A stretch of DNA of 64,000 bases from Streptosporangium nondiastaticum. Its GTDB lineage: Bacteria > Actinomycetota > Actinomycetes > Streptomycetales > Streptomycetaceae. The position numbers were made by a program, and so were the translations under genes. Positions 47,876 to 56,152 of the stretch are shown here, one piece after another (within the stretch, counting starts at the first letter, position 1; every line of letters starts with the position of its first letter). The stretch spans positions 52,465-116,464 of the forward strand of contig NZ_PXWG01000008.1 in NCBI RefSeq assembly GCF_003011965.1, given 5' to 3'. A model generated the notes under the pieces. The model saw only the letters and a list, made by a program, of their open reading frames with translations, did no database searches and had not been told where the DNA came from.

Positions 47876-49297
47876 TCACGGCGTCTGTGGTTTCCGGGAC
47901 GGGACGAGAACCAGCGCGATCAGCGCGGTGACGATGGCGACGGCGGTGAACACCGTGTAGGCGCTGGTGAATCCGTCGATCGTAGGTGTCCTGGCAAGTC
48001 CCGCGGCGGCAACGGTCGAACCTATCCCGACAAAGATGGCGGAACCGGTCGGGTTGAACGTGTAGACGGTGGCCGACACCACCCCGGCCTCCTGCTGAGC
48101 GACCCCACTAAGAGCGGACGTGGTCGCGGAGACGAACACCATGGTGGCGCCCAGCGCGAACAGGATGACGCCGGGAAGAGCCAGGACGAAAACGTTGCTC
48201 TGCGACGACAAGGCGCTGAGAAGCCCGTTGCCGATGGCCACCAGGCCCAGTCCGATGAACGCGACCAGCCGGGCGCCGAGCGGCTCGACCAGTCGCCCGC
48301 CCAGAGTGGCACCGACCACGCTGGCCACGGCGGCGGGCAGGAAGAACAACCCGGCCGACAGCGCACTGTAGCCGTGCAGGTGTTGCAGGTACTGCGAAGT
48401 GATGAAGACGTCCCCACCGGTCACGCCGGCGGCGGCGAGCATGAGAAACGCGCCGCTCGCGACCGGACGGCGGGCCAGCATTCCCGGGCGCATCAAGGGA
48501 TTCCGCACGATGCGTTCGACGAACGTGAACACCACGTACAGGACAATCGCGGCCGCGATGGGCACCAGCGTGCCGACGTCCGCCCAGCCGTTGTTGCCGG
48601 CGTTGATCACGCCGTAGATAAGTAAACCGGTGGCGGCAGTGGCAGTCACCGCGCCCAACATATCGACGCGCCGGTTGGCGCCTTCGATCCGACGCTCCGG
48701 CACCAAGGCCCGGATGGCGATCAGCAGGACGATGCCGATCGGGATGTTGATGACGAACACCCAGCGCCAGCCGGGGCCACTGGTGAGAAGTCCGCCGGCG
48801 AGCAGGCCGACGGTGAAACCAATGCCGCCCAGGGAGGACCACACGCCGAGCGCCTTGTTACGTTCGGTGCCCGTGAACACGCCGGTGAGTGCCCGGAGCG
48901 CGGCCGGCGACATCATCGCGGCCCCGACGCCCTGGCAGACACGGCCACCGATCAGCATGAACCCGTTCTGCGCCAAGCTGCCGGCCGCGGAGGCGAGCGT
49001 GAAGACCACCAGGCCGGTCAGTAACATCGTCCGCGCGCCGAAGATGTCCGCGAGCCGCCCACCGAGCAACAGCAACCCGCCGAGGAACAGCACGTAGACA
49101 CTGACCGCCCAGGTGAGTTCCGACAGCCTCAGGTCCAGGTCGGTGCGAATGGTGGGCAGAGCAACGTTGATGACGTTGGAGTCCAGCATCAGCATGAACT
49201 GCGCCATGCAGATTGCCACAAGCGCCTTCCAGCGATTGGGGTTCACGGCCGCCTGCGGCTCCGCTGGAGCACGCACCGGACCTTGCGAAGAAGACAT
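47876..49297 (-). CDS. DHA2-type MFS drug exporter, 14 membrane segments
   Basis: 473 residues from ATG 49297 with AGGAG 6 nt upstream. MFS signatures LMLDSNVINVALPTI, GGRLADIFGARTMLL and GGRVCQGVGAAMMSP are present, and hydrophobicity gives about 14 helices, as in EmrB/QacA-type proton antiporters. In a biosynthetic setting it would export the product or give self-resistance. It looks intact, unlike several neighbours. Confidence 0.93.
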   Translation of the reverse strand: MSSSQGPVRAPAEPQAAVNPNRWKALVAICMAQFMLMLDSNVINVALPTIRTDLDLRLSELTWAVSVYVLFLGGLLLLGGRLADIFGARTMLLTGLVVFTLASAAGSLAQNGFMLIGGRVCQGVGAAMMSPAALRALTGVFTGTERNKALGVWSSLGGIGFTVGLLAGGLLTSGPGWRWVFVINIPIGIVLLIAIRALVPERRIEGANRRVDMLGAVTATAATGLLIYGVINAGNNGWADVGTLVPIAAAIVLYVVFTFVERIVRNPLMRPGMLARRPVASGAFLMLAAAGVTGGDVFITSQYLQHLHGYSALSAGLFFLPAAVASVVGATLGGRLVEPLGARLVAFIGLGLVAIGNGLLSALSSQSNVFVLALPGVILFALGATMVFVSATTSALSGVAQQEAGVVSATVYTFNPTGSAIFVGIGSTVAAAGLARTPTIDGFTSAYTVFTAVAIVTALIALVLVPSRKPQTP

Positions 49298-49354
49298 CAC
49301 CGGCTCCTAACTCAGATCTCGACGGCATTGCCACCCCGGCCTTGGGGCACCGCC

Positions 49355-49693
49355 CTAACGGCAACGCCATAACTGGGCCGAAGGCTTCGGCCATCGCGTA
49401 CGCACCTGTTCCGGGGTTGTCTCGGTGGCGAGGAACTTCGCTGCCAGGCCCACCGGTTGGCTGAGCAGGCCGAGGACGATGCGCTCAGTGCCGCCGCAGT
49501 CGTGGCCGGCCGCGCGGGCTTCGTCCTCGCTCGCGGCAATGTCCGCGCGGGTTCGGGGCGTGAACCGTTCGTAGATCGCGGCGTCGGATACGGACCTGGC
49601 CACCGCGTCGGTCAGGTGTCTGAGCGCGTCGCCGTCCGGGCGCCGGCTGGTCACGTGATGGACCAGATCACCGACTGCGGTCGGCTCATTCAT
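49355..49693 (-). CDS. Clp N-terminal-domain protein
   Basis: 112 residues, ATG 49693. Residues about 40-90 (FTPRTRADIAASEDEARAAG ... GGTERIVLGLLSQPVGLAAKFL) are one Clp-N repeat, the substrate/adaptor-binding module of ClpA/C, without any ATPase. Such stand-alone proteins are common in Actinobacteria and little understood. It is placed between the frameshifted carrier protein and the MFS gene. A perfect inverted repeat (49705-49731) sits just upstream of its start. Confidence 0.8.
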   Translation of the reverse strand: MNEPTAVGDLVHHVTSRRPDGDALRHLTDAVARSVSDAAIYERFTPRTRADIAASEDEARAAGHDCGGTERIVLGLLSQPVGLAAKFLATETTPEQVRTRWPKPSAQLWRCR

Positions 49694-49704
49694 GAGGCAA
49701 CCTT

Positions 49705-49731
49705 AGGTTGACAACCCCTGCTTGTCAACCT
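49705..49731. promoter_or_regulatory. Perfect dyad upstream of the Clp-N gene
   Basis: AGGTTGACAA and TTGTCAACCT, 10-bp arms with a 7-bp spacer, 12-38 nt upstream of the ATG. GGTTGACAACCC is repeated at 50002-50013 before the carrier-protein gene. Confidence 0.65.
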
Positions 49732-49750
49732 GGAGATGACAGGAGATCGG

Positions 49751-49959
49751 TCAATCGTTTGCCCGCCGCCGCTCGGCCATCCAGCCGACCTCACCGAGAC
49801 CGGCCGCGCCCTCCAGCCCGAGCCGCTCGGACAAGTGGACCGACGGCTCCAAATGCTGAGCGAGTCGAGGCCGACGCCCTCCAGGCCGATTTCGAGAAGT
49901 GCGGCCTTTTTGTTAAGTTCGAGCCCTTGTTCCGGAATGCGTTTGAGATCCTCGTTCAC
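49751..49959 (-). pseudogene. Acyl carrier protein-like gene with frameshift
   Basis: GTG 49959 has AAGGAG 7 nt upstream. The frame reads to GLEGVGLDSLS, a phosphopantetheine-serine motif, then loses carrier-protein character. A change of frame near 49850-49856 restores a plausible continuation (HLEPSVHLSERLGLEG) ending at 49751. Without correction the frame runs to 49690 and overlaps the Clp-N ATG. The gene is therefore either inactivated by an indel or affected by a sequence error. It follows the P450 on the same strand, which suggests that the P450 once acted on a carrier-bound substrate. Confidence 0.6.
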
Positions 49960-50001
49960 GGTCGCTCCTTCCCGTCCCGTCACCCGGTATCACCGGCGAC
50001 T

Positions 50002-50013
50002 GGTTGACAACCC
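50002..50013. promoter_or_regulatory. Second copy of the GGTTGACAACCC motif
   Basis: Exact 12-bp match to 49706-49717, in the 120-nt gap between the P450 stop and the carrier-protein start. Confidence 0.5.
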
Positions 50014-50079
50014 TTTCCGCTGTCGGCTCCGTCCCCGGGACGCACGACGAGTCACCCAGCGTGCCCACTGCCGGGCGCT

Positions 50080-51300
50080 CTAAGCCGAGATCGGCAGTCG
50101 CACGTAACCGTGCAGGGCCAGCCCGGGACGGCGCTCACCTGGTCCGGCGAGGGCCAGCTTGGGGAAGGCGCGGAGCAGCGCAGGGAACGCGACGTGGGCC
50201 TCCAGCCGGGCCAGTGCCGCGCCGAGGCAGTAGTGCATGCCGCCGCCGAAGGACATCGGCGACTCGCCGTTGCGGTCCAGGCGCAGCCGATCCGGCTCGT
50301 CGAACACCTCCGGATCACGGTTGGCCGCTCCGAGCACCAGCATGGTGCGCTGGCCGGCCGCGATCGGCTGTCCAGCGACAACCATGTCCTCAGCGGCAGT
50401 ACGGGCGAACAGGAACTGCAGCGGAGTGTCGAACCGCAACAGCTCCTCAACCGCCGGCCCGACCAGGCCGTCCTCGCTGCGCAGCCGGTCAGCCTGGTCG
50501 GGATGGTCGAGCAACGCGACCAGGCCGTTGGCGAGTAGTCCGGTGGTGGTTTCAAAACCAGCGGCCCACAGCAGACCCGCCATAACCGTCACTTCCTCGG
50601 CGGACAGGCCGGGATTGCCGTCAGCCGGAGCCACCAGGGCGGAGATCAGGTCGTCGCGCGGATGAGCGCGGCGATGTGCGGCCATGTCATCAAGGTAGTC
50701 ACGGATGACCACAGCGGCCGAATCCGCCTTCTCCACGGTGGCCGGGTCCTGCGCGTTCACGACACCAGTCCAGTCTCTTACCAGCGTCTGGAACATCGGC
50801 CGATCCGCACTGGGAATACCAAGCAGCTCACCGATAACCGTAACGGGCACCGGATACGCGAACTCGTCGACAAAACAACACTCGCCGGAAAGCCGGTCCA
50901 GCGCGTCGGCAACGGTCTGCTCGACAGCGGGCCGCAGCGCAGCCACCCGACGAGCGTTGAACGCTCCAGCCACCAGCCTGCGCAGCCGGGTGTGCTCGGG
51001 CGGGTTGAGATGCCCGAGACTGGTGAAGAACAACCGCAACGAGGGGCGCTCCCGCCAGTTCGTGTAGCCCATACGAACCAGCATCTCGCCCACCTGCTTG
51101 GGCAGCCGTGTATCGCGAAGTGCGCCGTCCGCCAGCCGGTAGCCGATGATCACCAACTCGCCGTCCGGTCCGGTGATCGCCGGGCCGAAGGCGTGCATCC
51201 GTTGGTACGTGGAGTACGGATCGGCCTGAGCTGCTGGATTGGTGAGCAACTCAGTGACCAGTTCGGTCCCTGTCTGTTGCACTGGAGAATTGAACTTCAT
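50080..51300 (-). CDS. Cytochrome P450
   Basis: 406 residues, ATG 51300 with GGAGG 9 nt upstream. Motifs: I-helix AAGFETTTG, ExxR in EELLRFD, and heme loop FGGGMHYCLGAALARLE with the Cys thiolate near 355. A soluble class I bacterial P450, needing external ferredoxin. The neighbouring carrier-protein remnant hints at tailoring of a carrier-bound amino or acyl group; substrate unknown. Confidence 0.95.
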   Translation of the reverse strand: MKFNSPVQQTGTELVTELLTNPAAQADPYSTYQRMHAFGPAITGPDGELVIIGYRLADGALRDTRLPKQVGEMLVRMGYTNWRERPSLRLFFTSLGHLNPPEHTRLRRLVAGAFNARRVAALRPAVEQTVADALDRLSGECCFVDEFAYPVPVTVIGELLGIPSADRPMFQTLVRDWTGVVNAQDPATVEKADSAAVVIRDYLDDMAAHRRAHPRDDLISALVAPADGNPGLSAEEVTVMAGLLWAAGFETTTGLLANGLVALLDHPDQADRLRSEDGLVGPAVEELLRFDTPLQFLFARTAAEDMVVAGQPIAAGQRTMLVLGAANRDPEVFDEPDRLRLDRNGESPMSFGGGMHYCLGAALARLEAHVAFPALLRAFPKLALAGPGERRPGLALHGYVRLPISA

Positions 51301-51330
51301 CGTTGTCGTCCTCCACCTCTTCTGGCCGGC

Positions 51331-52279
51331 TCAGCTGGGCAGGAGCAGATCGTTCGGGTATTCGTTCGACCAGAACCCCTTCTCCATCGTCCACACCGGC
51401 TCGATGAACAACTCGACCTCGGACATGCTGTTGTAGACACCGAACGACGCGCCTACGGACCCGAGGGTCCCAAGGCTGTTCATGAAGGAAGCGGCGCAGT
51501 GCACGCCGGTACGACCGGCGATCCCGGACGAGTTGAAACGGCCGCCGACGTCATGAGGGTGCACGCCATCCACATTGAAGGACACGATGCCCCGGGTACC
51601 TGGCCGCCGTACACGGTGACGCCGTCCTGGGCGCGTAGCCCCTCGGCGGCGCGCGTGGCCGACGCCACGTCGTGAGGCGCTCCGCTTTGTCGTACAGCAC
51701 TCCAGCCCCATGTGGACCGTACATCTTGTGCGCCGAGAAGGCGTAGAAGTCGACGTCGATGTCCCGCACGTCCACGGTCCGGTGCGCAACGGCCTGGGTG
51801 CCGTCCACCACCATGACAATGCCGTGCCCGGGCGCCTCCGTGAGGATCTCGCGCACGGGGCTCTCGGTGCCCCGGACGTTGGAGACGTGGGCCACGGCGA
51901 TCAGGCGCGTCCGTTCGGTGATCTTCGCCCGGAACGACTCCAGCAACAGCTCGTCGTTCTCGTCCACGGCCGCGACCTGCAGAGTGGCCCCTGTCCGGGC
52001 ACAAAGTCACCGCCACGGCAACAGGTCCGAGTGGTGCCCGAGCCCGCTGATCAGGCCCTCGTCACCGGCCGACACGGCCTGCGGCCCGAAACCCTGGGCA
52101 ACCAGGTTCAACGCCTCGTTCGCGCTCTTGGTGAACGCGATTTCCGGCGCCTCGGCGGCGTTCAGGAACACGCGAACGCACTCACGTGACCGCGTGAAAC
52201 GTTCCGTCGTTGCGAGAATCGGAAAATCGGCCCGCACATCACGGTCGAGCCCGGACGGGGCGGTTTGCTCAGCTGTCAT
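51331..52279 (-). pseudogene. Broken class V aminotransferase (cysteine desulfurase-like)
   Basis: ATG 52279 has GAGGTG upstream. The start (DRDVRADFPILATTERF) is missing about 40 residues expected next, then FTKSANEALNLVAQGFG follows. An in-frame TGA at 52007-52009 interrupts ...HHSDLLPWR, after which VDENDELLLESF continues in the same frame to the PLP-lysine motif FSAHKMYGPHGAGVLY. Past 51650 the coding frame shifts more than once before RTGVHCAASF and a recognisable C-terminus ending at 51331. Internal deletion, nonsense codon and frameshifts make it nonfunctional. Confidence 0.85.
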
Positions 52280-52407
52280 CAGCGCACCTCGCTGAGAGGC
52301 AAGAAGGCGTCGGTAGTCGCGGTGCCGGACCCACCGAACAACGTTCGCGAGCCCGGACTGTCACGAGCAAGCCGAAGGGGAGCGCACAAAAGTGCGCACC
52401 TGCGGCG

Positions 52408-53664
52408 TCAGGATGCGTTTCGGGCGGCGATGTGCTCCACGATGTGCGCGGCGTCGGCGCCGGCGCCGACAAACACCGACGACGCCACGGAGTGCAGCCA
52501 GGGCAGGCCAACCGCGTACAGGCCGGGCTGGGTGGTGACGCCCCTGGCGTGCCGTGGGTAGCCCCATTCATCGAAGACAGGCAGATCGACCCAGCCGAAG
52601 TCGAGTTGGTACCCGGTCGCCCACACCACGGAACCGATCCCGGCGGCGGCCAGGTCGAGCTCGGTGCTGGTGGCCGGAACGGCCGAGTCGCTGGGCGCGG
52701 GACGGTCGTCGGGCGGCGCGTCGATCTTGGCCGCCGCGATGTACGCGTCGAACAGCCGCCGCTGCGTCTTGTCGAACTGGGTCTCGACGAACGCCAGCCG
52801 TTCGGCGAGGTCGTCGGTGAACCGCACCGTCGTGCCGTCCGCCGACTTCAGCCGGCCGTACAGCCGAACGCCTTCCCTGCCGAGCTGCCGCAGGTCGATG
52901 CTGTGACCGCCGCCCTGGCCGGACAGGATCGGGTTGCCGTCGAACCGCGCGGCCGGCGACTGGAGCTTCATCTCCACGCCTACCTCGGCGCCGTGCTGGT
53001 GGATGCTGAGCAGCCACCAGCCCAGGTCGCGGCCTCGGTACCGGCGGGGTGCGGCGGGCTTCTTCGACACCGACAGGTGGACCTCACGGCCTGCCCGATG
53101 CAGTTCCTCGGCGATCTGCGCGCCGGACTGGCCTGTGCCGACCACGAGCACCGCGCCGTCAGCCAGTTGCGTGGGCCTGCGGTAGTCGTTGGTGTGCAGT
53201 TGCTGGATGTCCGCGGAGATCTTCTCTGCCGCGGCCGGGATCCTCGGCCGCGGGTACGGTCCGGTCGCCAGCACGACGTTGCGGGCCTGGAAGGTCGTAC
53301 CGCTGGTGTACGCCACAAGGCCACCGTTCTCGGCGGCCAGGCGGTTCACGTTCGTCGCAAGCCGGACCGACGGGTTGACCTGCGACGCGTACCGCGACAG
53401 GTACTTCAGCACGTCGTCGCGGGGCATGAAGCCATCCGGGTCGTCACCGTCGTACGGCATCCCCGGCATCAGGAGCGTGAAGTTCGGCAGTACCAGGCAG
53501 AACTCGTCCCACCGGTCGTTCCAGCCGCCGCCGAGGCGGTCCCGCCGGTCCACCACGATGTGGTCGATTCCAGCCTTGGTGAGCCAGTAGCTCGTGGCGA
53601 GCCCGGCCTGACCACCTCCGATCACGAGCGTGTCCGTACGCTCCACCCTCCCCCTGCCGGTCAT
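52408..53664 (-). CDS. Flavin-dependent monooxygenase, FMO/CzcO-like
   Basis: 418 residues, ATG 53664 with GGAGGG 7 nt upstream. FAD motif VIGGGQAGLATSYWL near 15, NADPH motif VVGTGQSGAQIAEEL near 172, and WATGYQLDF near 360 place it among class B flavoprotein monooxygenases. It could act as N- or S-oxygenase or Baeyer-Villiger enzyme. Intact, between two pseudogenes. The genuine substrate may have been lost with the rest of the cluster. Confidence 0.92.
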   Translation of the reverse strand: MTGRGRVERTDTLVIGGGQAGLATSYWLTKAGIDHIVVDRRDRLGGGWNDRWDEFCLVLPNFTLLMPGMPYDGDDPDGFMPRDDVLKYLSRYASQVNPSVRLATNVNRLAAENGGLVAYTSGTTFQARNVVLATGPYPRPRIPAAAEKISADIQQLHTNDYRRPTQLADGAVLVVGTGQSGAQIAEELHRAGREVHLSVSKKPAAPRRYRGRDLGWWLLSIHQHGAEVGVEMKLQSPAARFDGNPILSGQGGGHSIDLRQLGREGVRLYGRLKSADGTTVRFTDDLAERLAFVETQFDKTQRRLFDAYIAAAKIDAPPDDRPAPSDSAVPATSTELDLAAAGIGSVVWATGYQLDFGWVDLPVFDEWGYPRHARGVTTQPGLYAVGLPWLHSVASSVFVGAGADAAHIVEHIAARNAS

Positions 53665-53715
53665 GATCGGTCCCTCCCGTTTTTCTTGATACGTCTGGTG
53701 GTTATTGCCGTACGG

Positions 53716-54548
53716 TCATTCGGCTGGACGTCGCACCGCGCGCAGCACCGCGTCGGTGGGCGTGATCGGCCGGCTCTCCGGGTCGGTGGCCGGGCGTTCG
53801 GCGGCCAACGTGGTGATGTCCCACTCGGGTCCAGCAGGATGGCGGCGTCCTCGGCGGTGAACATCAGGCGCGGCAGGCACGGACTGCGGAGCGTCGGTAC
53901 GTCCAAGTCGGCCGGGTGGTGACCGACGACGAGCAGCGTTCCGCCCGGACGGACGGCCGCGGCCAGCTTGCGATGCATGGCCTGGAGTGCGGGCCTGGGC
54001 AGCTGCAGGTCTGCGCGGACACCAGGTCGAACTGCTTCCGTGCGAGGCGAGCCAGATCGCATCCCAGCCTCCGCCGATACCGACGTTCGGCGCGGTGCCG
54101 GCCGGGAGATCGGCGGCGGTCGTTTCCACATGCAGGTTGGCTTTGCCGCTCCAGACCCGTTTTCCCTCCCCGTACCGCTCCTCCGAGTAGGTCGGTGCCA
54201 ACACCTTGATGGTGAGCTCGGCGTCCTCAGCGACGAGGTCGCCGCTGATAGCGGCGCCGGCGGCGGCCGCGCTCACCATCTGCGCATTGAGGTCGTCAGC
54301 CACCTCAACGGACTCCACCGGCTCAGTGAGCACCCTGATGTCCCAGGTGGTCAACCGGGCCACGTGCTGTTCGGTCAGCGCCGGGGTGGCGTGCTGAAAG
54401 AAGGTCACTTCCGAGGTCAACTGCCGGAACATCAGCGCCTGGCGCACGGCCCATTCCAAGTGCATGGCGAGCACGCCGACGGGCTGGTCGCGCCGCTCAG
54501 TCCCGCGGCGCCGCCGCCGAGCACGGCGGCATCGAACTTCTTCTTCAT
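53716..54548 (-). pseudogene. Deleted FAD oxidoreductase/SAM methyltransferase fusion
   Basis: Starts MKKKFDAAVLGGGAAGLSG (thioredoxin reductase-like FAD motif), then jumps to RDQPVGVLAM ... FRQLTSEVTFFQH, losing roughly 130 residues with a frame change near 54490. A methyltransferase part follows: ANLHVETTAADLPAGTAPNV (motif I region) and, in another frame, LAAAVRPGGTLLVVGHHPAD and MFTAEDAAILLDP. This order matches the oxidoreductase/class I methyltransferase fusion common in Streptomyces. The XRE-cupin regulator beside it is its usual divergent partner. Confidence 0.85.
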
Positions 54549-54598
54549 GTCACCAGCATCTGTTCCCGTCGGCGGGCGGACCAACTAACTTTGCAGGA

Positions 54599-55174
54599 AT
54601 GGCAAACATGGATGAGGTGCTGACCGGAGTCGGGTCCCGGCTACGCGCGATTCGCAAGCAACGCGACACGCCCCTCACCGACGTGGCGACCGCGACCGGC
54701 ATCTCGGTTTCCACACTGTCGCGGCTGGAGACCGGCCACCGCCGGCCCACGCTCGAACTGCTGCTGCCGCTCGCCCAGGTCTACGGCGTGCAGATCGACG
54801 AACTCATTGGCGCGCCACCAACCGGTGACCCGCGCATCCACATGCGTCCGGTGCAGCGCAACGGCATGACGTTCATCCCGCTGACGCGGCGGCCCGGCGG
54901 CCTGCTGGCCCATAAGGCGATCATCCCGCCCCGACGCCGTCCGCCCATGCAGAAGTCCCACGAGGGCTACGAATGGATGTACGTGCTGGGCGGCCGTCTT
55001 CGCTTACTCCTCGGTGACCAGGACCTGATCCTCGGCGAAGGCGAGGCCGCCGAGTTCGACACCCATGTGCCACACTGGTTCGACAGCGCCGACTCCACGC
55101 CCGTCGAGGTGCTCATCCTGTTCGGCCGCCAAGGCGAACGCGCCCACCTCCGCGCCCGCTCCACACCGCGCTGA
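54599..55174 (+). CDS. XRE-cupin transcriptional regulator
   Basis: 191 residues from ATG 54599. HTH at about 10-65 (LTDVATATGISVSTLSRLET), cupin_2 sensor domain at about 110-180 (EGYEWMYVLGGRLRLLLGDQDLILGEGEA). The divergent target, an oxidoreductase/methyltransferase fusion, is now a pseudogene. A TTTGC-N7-GCAAA dyad (54590-54606) covers the start codon and may be its own operator; no ribosome site is clear, so leaderless expression is possible. Confidence 0.9.
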   Translation: MANMDEVLTGVGSRLRAIRKQRDTPLTDVATATGISVSTLSRLETGHRRPTLELLLPLAQVYGVQIDELIGAPPTGDPRIHMRPVQRNGMTFIPLTRRPGGLLAHKAIIPPRRRPPMQKSHEGYEWMYVLGGRLRLLLGDQDLILGEGEAAEFDTHVPHWFDSADSTPVEVLILFGRQGERAHLRARSTPR

Positions 55175-55184
55175 CTCCCTGAAG

Positions 55185-55378
55185 GAAATCCCCAGCTTGT
55201 CGGCGATCTGCCGATTGCTGAGTCCTTCCGGGAGCAGTTCGATGACGTCCCGCTCCCGCGGGTTGAAGTAGGGCTGCGGCCCACGACGGTGGCGGCGGTC
55301 CTGCCTCGCCCGATCCGGCACGTTCGAGAAGATAGCTCGCGACGGGCATGGGTCCCGCACAAGCACGAGTTCGGCCAC
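55185..55378 (-). pseudogene. LuxR-type HTH remnant
   Basis: NPRERDVIELLPEGLSNRQI followed by ADKLGISFRE is the front half of a LuxR/GerE DNA-binding domain; it breaks off before the recognition helix is complete, and nothing upstream resembles a receiver or sensor domain. Confidence 0.6.
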
Positions 55379-55454
55379 AACACTTCATGTCAGCGGCTTC
55401 GTCAGTAACACCCGTCCCCGACAACCCAATTTCGATCACGGAAAACGTATCCGT

Positions 55455-55880
55455 AACGGGCGGTAGCAGCAGCGCCGGGGACAGGAGGTATCCGCAAGGT
55501 GGTGGACTGACCGATGAACGGCGGGAGTTCCATGAATGGATCCGCCTGGAAGCGGCCGGGATGTTCGCTGAATGTCTGCCGAACGGGCTGATCGCGAAGC
55601 GATTACGGGTGAGCGTACGTTCGGTCCAGCGGTGGCGGCAGGCACACGAGGCCGACGGGGGAAGCCGCACTGCTCTCGAAAGGGCCCGCATCCTGCCCGA
55701 AGCTCAGCGACAAGCCGTTCGCGGCGCTGGAGGAAGAGCTGGACAAGGGGCCGGTTACGCACAGCCGGCGTGCCAGACCTGGACCCTGGCCAGGATCGGG
55801 ACGCCGGCCAGGATCGGGACGCTGATCGGACACCGGTTCACCGACCCCGGCCAGTTCATCCGGTCACTCCACCATGGCCT
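55455..55880 (+). mobile_element. Decayed IS630-like transposase fragment
   Basis: GGGLTDERREFHEWIRLEAA and GLIAKRLRVSVRSVQRWRQA form the N-terminal HTH of an IS630-type transposase. The frame then changes near 55663 (LSKGPASCPKLSDKPFAALE) and back near 55755 (QTWTLARIGT). An 18-bp duplication lies at 55788-55823. The catalytic DDE half and the inverted terminal repeats are absent. Confidence 0.7.
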
Positions 55881-55884
55881 CCGC

Positions 55885-55970
55885 GGAAGAGGCCCTCGTT
55901 GATCACCCCGGCGTCACGCCCGCACTTGTACTCGATGACGACTGGGGCCCCGTTTTCACCGATGCCCAAC
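55885..55970 (-). pseudogene. Possible nuclease-gene fragment
   Basis: NGAPVVIEYKCGRDAGVINE resembles the ExK-centred core of PD-(D/E)XK proteins (usual form IEYKR-----VINQGLFYL). Only about 28 codons remain. Very short, so treated as tentative. Confidence 0.3.
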
Positions 55971-56152
55971 GTACGGGGATCGCTGGGCGCGCGGCAATCT
56001 CAGTCACAGCGCCCACTCAACCCGGATCTCAGCCGCCGGGTTGAGGGGCACTCCGCACCCTCCGTTCGCCTCCTCGGCGAGCGTCACATGAGCGTCAAGA
56101 TTTCACCCTTAACGTCCATAGCGCGCATCATGCACACCAGGTAAACCGCAGG

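Noticed and set aside
47616..47960. Small + strand frame between the propeller and MFS genes
   Set aside because: Runs into the MFS gene antisense and shows no family features.
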